Assembly (NCBI GenBank): GCA_029262175.1
Contig: JAJCZV010000028.1
Coordinates: 25,932 to 89,931, forward strand
DNA length: 64,000 bases
Source: Gemmatimonadota bacterium
Lineage (GTDB): Bacteria > Gemmatimonadota > Gemmatimonadetes > Palauibacterales > Palauibacteraceae
Direction: 5' to 3'
The position numbers and the translations under genes are program-made. Of this stretch, positions 59,318 through 64,000 are shown one piece after another. The notes under the pieces are model-generated. The model saw only the letters and a list, made by a program, of their open reading frames with translations, ran no database searches and was not told the DNA's origin. Numbering within the stretch: position 1 is the first letter of the stretch; each line of letters begins with the position of its first letter.

Positions 59318-60986
59318 ACGACCGCTCGTGGACCCCCCGCACGGCACGGCCCGAAGGATCCGCCATGGTGGCGAAGTCAGGGTCCCAGGCGATCGCCGCG
59401 GGGGTACTGCACGCGATGCTGGGCCCCTCGGGGACGCAGCGTACCGCCGGCTCGCTTGGGAAGTGCGTCGCGAAAATCGATCGGTACAGATACGCCTCCT
59501 TGGTCAGCGGCGGATTGGTGGGATAACGCGCCCCCGCCCGCGACAGCTGATCGTCCGAAACCTCTCGTTCCGCGACCGCCTTGAGTCCGTCGATCCATGC
59601 GTACCCCACGCCGTCGGAGAATTGCTCCTTTTGTCGCCAGAGAATCGAATCTGGCAGCAACCCTTCAAACGCCTGCCTCAAGATGTGCTTCTCCATCTTT
59701 CCGTCGACGGGACGTTTGCTCTCCGGATCCAGCGACATCGCGACATCGAGAAACTCGCGATCGAGAAACGGGACCCGTGCCTCCACGCCCCAAGCCGCCA
59801 TCGATTTGTTGGCGCGTAGGCAATCGTACTTGTACAGTTTTTCGAGTTTGCTCACCGTCTCATCGTGGAACGCGCGAGCGTCGGGGGCCTTGTGAAAGTA
59901 GAGGTACCCACCGAACACCTCGTCCGCGCCCTCACCTGACAACACCATTTTGATCCCCATCGCCTTGATCCGACGAGCCATCAAATACATCGGTGTCGAA
60001 GCCCGGACCGTGGTGACGTCGAACGTCTCCAGGTGGTAGATGACATCTGAAAGCGCGTCGATGCCTTCTTGTACCGTGTAGACGATTTCGTGGTGTACCG
60101 TGCCGATCGCCTCGGCGGCCGCACGCGCGGCGATCAGATCCGGGGATCCGTCGAGCCCGATCGCAAAAGAGTGCAACCTCGGCCACCAGGCCTCCTCGCG
60201 GTCATCGGCCTCCACTCGGTGGCGCGAATACTTCATGGCCAGAGCCGAGATGATGGAAGAGTCGAGCCCTCCAGACAGAAGGACGCCGTAGGGCACATCT
60301 GACATGAGCTGTCGATGAACCGCGGCCTCCAATGCCACCCGAATTTCGGCGGGTTCGGAGGGCCCGTCGCGGACGGAATCGTAGCTGCTCCACGTGGGCT
60401 CGTAGTACGGAACCGGCTCACCGCGCTCACTGTCCAGATAGTGCCCTGGCGGGAAGTCCCGCACTTCCGGGCAAACCTCGATCAGCGCCTTCATCTCCGA
60501 TGCGACGTAGAAGCGGCCAGAGGCGTCCCGCCCGGTATAAAGGGGCATGACCCCCATGGGATCGCGGGCGATCAGATACCGATCCCTCGTTTCGTCATAG
60601 AGCGCGAACGCGAAGATCCCGTTGAGCTCATTCAGCCAGCCGGCGGGATCGTCGGGGTTCCGTTCGTACAGGGCGAGGAGGATCTCGCAGTCCGACTTGG
60701 TTCGAAACGCGTAGGCGTCGGCGAACTTACGCTCGAGCTCGGCGTGGTTGTAGATCTCACCGTTTACCGCGAGCACGGTGGCGTCGTCCGTGCCGTATAG
60801 GGGTTGCTCCCCGCTCTCGACATCGACGATCGCCAGTCGCTCGTGGGCGAGTATCGCGCGCTCGCCCACATAGAGACCGCTCCAGTCCGGCCCCCTGTGT
60901 CGCTGACGACGCGACATTTGGAGCGCGGGCCGGCGCAGGTTCTCGGCGGCACCCTCGATTTCGAAAATCCCCAAGACGGAACACAT
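59310..60986 (-). CDS. asnB: asparagine synthase B (glutamine-hydrolysing)
   Basis: MCSVLGIFEIEGAAENLRRPALQMSRRQRHRGPDWSGLYVGERAILAHERLAIVDVESGEQPLYG (N-terminal Cys); LLSGGLDSSIISALAMKY; SGEGADEVFGGYLYFHKAP. Confidence 0.96.
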   Translation of the reverse strand: MCSVLGIFEIEGAAENLRRPALQMSRRQRHRGPDWSGLYVGERAILAHERLAIVDVESGEQPLYGTDDATVLAVNGEIYNHAELERKFADAYAFRTKSDCEILLALYERNPDDPAGWLNELNGIFAFALYDETRDRYLIARDPMGVMPLYTGRDASGRFYVASEMKALIEVCPEVRDFPPGHYLDSERGEPVPYYEPTWSSYDSVRDGPSEPAEIRVALEAAVHRQLMSDVPYGVLLSGGLDSSIISALAMKYSRHRVEADDREEAWWPRLHSFAIGLDGSPDLIAARAAAEAIGTVHHEIVYTVQEGIDALSDVIYHLETFDVTTVRASTPMYLMARRIKAMGIKMVLSGEGADEVFGGYLYFHKAPDARAFHDETVSKLEKLYKYDCLRANKSMAAWGVEARVPFLDREFLDVAMSLDPESKRPVDGKMEKHILRQAFEGLLPDSILWRQKEQFSDGVGYAWIDGLKAVAEREVSDDQLSRAGARYPTNPPLTKEAYLYRSIFATHFPSEPAVRCVPEGPSIACSTPAAIAWDPDFATMADPSGRAVRGVHERSYE

Positions 60987-61065
60987 CAGTGGAGCTTACC
61001 GACGGCCCGTCCACCTATCCAGGTCCGAGGGCCTGGATGCGGGACTCGCCCGCCCGATGTCGCGT

Positions 61066-61449
61066 CTACGGTTTCTGTAGCCTGAAGTTGAGGGTGCCGC
61101 TGTAGTCGGTCATGATCAGATCGACCATCCAGGTGCCGGGAAGACCCGGTTGTGTCGCCTCGTTGAGACTCGGCGTCAGGACCTTGTCGTAGACGATCGC
61201 CCCTCCGGCGTCGCGAACGACGAGCCTCGCCTGACCCTGTGTGGTGACCGTCGAGTGATCGACGTTGGCGAGCGTGCCCGTGTTCGCCCAGTCATATCTG
61301 ACGGTGCTGGTGACGCTTGCTACGTCCGTAGCCTGCAGCTCGAAGGAGTCGATCTCGTTCGAGAGCTGAGGTTGAAACGGCGCCAGCGGGTTGTCGCCAC
61401 AAGCGATGCAGATGAGCGCCAAGAGCGCGGCCATTGTCGAGCTTCGCAT
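61066..61449 (-). CDS. small lipoprotein of unknown function
   Basis: MRSSTMAALLALICIACGDNPLAPF lipobox; beta-rich remainder. Confidence 0.7.
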   Translation of the reverse strand: MRSSTMAALLALICIACGDNPLAPFQPQLSNEIDSFELQATDVASVTSTVRYDWANTGTLANVDHSTVTTQGQARLVVRDAGGAIVYDKVLTPSLNEATQPGLPGTWMVDLIMTDYSGTLNFRLQKP

Positions 61450-61458
61450 GATCCTCCT

Positions 61459-62781
61459 TTATGGTTCGCCGAACTTGGCGTCGATCTCGACGCCGCAGTG
61501 CTTCAAGAACGCCGTCGGCAGTTCCCCCCCGATAAACACGAACGTGTGATCGTTGGGGACGGACATCGCCTCGCCACCGTTGATGTTTAGGACCACTTCA
61601 TGGGGTCGGATCTCGCGAGGACTCGTCGTCCACATGATCTCGAGCGTGTTTCGCTGTACCGCGTCGTCGACGCGTTCCCGATTTCTCTGCTTGATGCGTG
61701 AGAACGCGTCGCTGCGATACGAAATTCGCACGTTGTTCCCAGGCTGTTCGGACAGACTGAGCGCGGCCTCGATGGCGGAATCGCCTCCCCCGACCACGAG
61801 AATGCTGTTGCCCTGATAGGCCTCGGGTTCTCGGAGCGAGTACATAACCCGATGGCTGTCCTCGCCCGGGACGCCGAGCTTCCGGGGCACACCACGACGC
61901 CCCATCGCGAGGATCACGCGCTGCGCGCGGTAGGACTCGCCGTCCGTCAAGATCGTGAACGCACCGTCCGCATCTTTGGCGACCCCCTTTACCGTGCAAC
62001 CCGTGACCACCTCGAGGCCGGTACGCTCCACCACATCGGTCCACAGATCGATCAGTTTTTCCTTGACGATCTCCTGGGAACCGATCGTGCCGTAGCCCGG
62101 GACCTTGATCGGCTCCGTCATCACCAGCTTCTTGCGCGGGTAATGACGTACGGTCCCGCCGATGTCCTCTTTTTCGAGCGTGACGAAGGAGATCTTCTTA
62201 TCGAGGCAGTGAAGCGAGGCGGCCAGCCCTGCGGGCCCGGCTCCGATGATCGCGACTTCAACTATGCCGGTCGCCTTGCTCCCTCGACGAATCTCAGAAG
62301 CGATCCCTTCCACGCATTGCTTGCCCTGGGCGAATGCGTTGCGGATGAGACCGATGCCTCCCAGTTCGCCGATCACATACATCCCGGGAACGTTGGTCTC
62401 GAAGTTCGCCTTGACCCGTGGGAGATGGACGCCGCGCTCTTCGGTACCGAAGACCAGCGTGATCGCGTCCACGGGGCACGAGCGCTCGCACAAGCCGTGG
62501 CCAATACAGTTGGCCGCTTTGATGGGCTGAGCCTGACCGTTTACGAGGCCTAACACGTCGTACTCGGGACACACCTTTACGCAGTTGCCGATGCCGATGC
62601 ATAGCGTGGTATCGATCACCGGATGTAGCGAGGCAGGAACGTGGAGGCCGTATTCCAATGCCTCGATATTCGCCTGCTGACTGCGCGTCTCCGCGCGTCG
62701 CGTCTTGCGAACAAAGGGAATCGTAAACGCGGTGGCCAGGAGCGCTCCCAGCCCCGCGATCAGCAGGGTGTCGTGGCTCAC
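61459..62781 (-). CDS. ferredoxin-like domain fused to FAD/NAD(P)-dependent oxidoreductase
   Basis: N-terminal TM; CIGIGNCVKVCPEYDVLG and CIGHGLCERSCPVDAITLVFG; then VAIIGAGPAGLAASLHCLDKKISFVTLEKEDIGGTVRHYPRKKL...ILVVGGGDSAIEAALSLSE. Confidence 0.9.
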   Translation of the reverse strand: MSHDTLLIAGLGALLATAFTIPFVRKTRRAETRSQQANIEALEYGLHVPASLHPVIDTTLCIGIGNCVKVCPEYDVLGLVNGQAQPIKAANCIGHGLCERSCPVDAITLVFGTEERGVHLPRVKANFETNVPGMYVIGELGGIGLIRNAFAQGKQCVEGIASEIRRGSKATGIVEVAIIGAGPAGLAASLHCLDKKISFVTLEKEDIGGTVRHYPRKKLVMTEPIKVPGYGTIGSQEIVKEKLIDLWTDVVERTGLEVVTGCTVKGVAKDADGAFTILTDGESYRAQRVILAMGRRGVPRKLGVPGEDSHRVMYSLREPEAYQGNSILVVGGGDSAIEAALSLSEQPGNNVRISYRSDAFSRIKQRNRERVDDAVQRNTLEIMWTTSPREIRPHEVVLNINGGEAMSVPNDHTFVFIGGELPTAFLKHCGVEIDAKFGEP

Positions 62782-64000
62782 CTAAAGCTCTTTGAGAAGC
62801 CGGTGTATAAGCGGTTGCTAAAGACGTCCCCACCCCATTGGGTCGTCGCTTGCAACGTGTACCGCATGCCCCGCCCCACGGGTATGCTGGCGCCGCCCTC
62901 GACCGCATGGTTCGTAAACGAGCGCCCGTCATAGTCCGAGTAGTAGAGGCGGTAACCGGCGTTGACGACCGCCCGCCCAATGCCGGCACTGAGACCGGGC
63001 GCGAGCGAGATGGCCTCGTATCCGGCCCCCTTCCAGTAGCTGGCGTTCGCGTTGATGGTAAATCGGCCAATCCGCGGTGACGAGACAAACCCGGAGTACG
63101 AAGTCCCGATCTCGTCATTGAGATCCCGGTTGACCGCGACGTCTGCCCCGAGCGACATACCCCCGGCGAAGAGCGATAGGCCGATGTTCGCGCGGTCGCG
63201 CGCGTAGGAGAACACGCTCACCGTGTCCTGCAGCCGGTAGGGTTGGTGGCGCGAGACCCCCGCGTGCAGGGACAATTGTTGGACGATGTCAACGCCGGCC
63301 GTCAGCTGGAACCGGGTGATTTCCCAACCGCCGGCGATGGGGTCGCGATCGACCTGCGCGTCCTGGCTGAACCGAACCTTCCCCACCCGGAGTCGCTGAG
63401 AGACTCCGACGAACGTGTGCGAGAGGAAGACGTCTTTGGGTTCGACGCGATGGGCCGATGCAGCCACCCGGTAGGCGCTCGATCGACCTCGAACCGAGTA
63501 GTCACCGAAGAGTGTGAGCTTCGGCAATGCCGTGGAAAAGGTTTGGTTCCAGCGGTCGGGTTCGAATCCGGCCACGACCCCGAACCCACCGGTGGTTCCA
63601 CCTACCCGGGCCATGAGCCCGTCCCAGTAGCCGCTATAGTTGTCGTAGCGGTTGTAGAAGCGCCCGGCCTCGATCTGAAGCGGGGCACCCTCGAACGTTT
63701 TCTCTAGGCTCGCGTTGTAGAGCCGAACCGAACTCGAGGGGGTGCTCACGGCCAGGCTCGAATGTCGATAGGACATCCGGCCGTTCAACCGAAGCGTCAG
63801 TCCTCCCGGGATCTGGGAGATGGTCGTATAGAGACGCATCGCGGGCGTGGCCAGCGTGCGATCGACCCTCTGGTCTTCGCCAGAGCCGTACGTGGTCTGC
63901 GAGCGGACCATGTCGACGTCAACGCCGACGCGGCCCGTCACGATGGGGCCCGCGACCTTCGGGATCCCCGATGATTGCCGGGCGTACGACGTCGGTTCCG
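62778..64000 (-). CDS. beta-barrel-like hypothetical protein, 5' end beyond window
   Basis: ORF 62778..63941 with frame open to the window edge (...TSYARQSSGIPKVAGPIVTGRVGVDVDMV...); repeated amphipathic strands, aromatic C-terminus (TGFSKSFR). Confidence 0.7.
   Translation of the reverse strand, partial: EPTSYARQSSGIPKVAGPIVTGRVGVDVDMVRSQTTYGSGEDQRVDRTLATPAMRLYTTISQIPGGLTLRLNGRMSYRHSSLAVSTPSSSVRLYNASLEKTFEGAPLQIEAGRFYNRYDNYSGYWDGLMARVGGTTGGFGVVAGFEPDRWNQTFSTALPKLTLFGDYSVRGRSSAYRVAASAHRVEPKDVFLSHTFVGVSQRLRVGKVRFSQDAQVDRDPIAGGWEITRFQLTAGVDIVQQLSLHAGVSRHQPYRLQDTVSVFSYARDRANIGLSLFAGGMSLGADVAVNRDLNDEIGTSYSGFVSSPRIGRFTINANASYWKGAGYEAISLAPGLSAGIGRAVVNAGYRLYYSDYDGRSFTNHAVEGGASIPVGRGMRYTLQATTQWGGDVFSNRLYTGFSKSFR

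Overview
GC-rich bacterial chromosomal window, probably Gemmatimonadota-like (inferred from gene content and codon style only; no rRNA or marker search possible). Most of it is densely packed housekeeping and accessory genes, mainly on the minus strand and often with 4-nt stop/start overlaps. Main blocks, left to right: pyruvate kinase (cut by the left edge); a structured leader plus cold-shock gene; rpsU; ispG; class II ribonucleotide reductase nrdJ with a tandem NrdR-type operator; a peptidoglycan-recycling operon (murQ-anmK-nagZ-SSS transporter-amidase); endonuclease III; ABC exporter; speB; Fur-family regulator; DHH phosphoesterases/coaE; erpA; trxB; DtxR-family regulator; M42 peptidase; ECF sigma/anti-sigma; PAS-GGDEF-EAL; secreted proteins; SSS transporter; M20 peptidase; Ser/Thr kinase-TPR plus CHAT (caspase-like) pair, with an 18-bp tandem repeat inside the CHAT gene; a catabolic cluster (Mo-hydroxylase, NCS1 permease, ACSF3-like malonyl-CoA synthetase, cyclase-family hydrolase, amidase) downstream of asnB; a ferredoxin-fused flavoprotein; and a truncated barrel-like protein. 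Strongest hunt results: (1) a candidate oxidative pyrimidine-catabolism operon with a cyclase-family enzyme in place of classical barbiturase; (2) two copies of a long palindromic element with conserved tip and covarying stems, both in convergent intergenic spacers; (3) the kinase/CHAT pair with an 11-copy GGDLGM repeat between the catalytic motifs; (4) a structured leader with terminator-like hairpin before the cold-shock gene, plus an apparent frame discrepancy at its start; (5) tandem NrdR boxes and DnaA-box-like repeats upstream of nrdJ; (6) a MurQ-DinB-like fusion. No tRNA, rRNA, CRISPR array, transposase or integrase was recognised.
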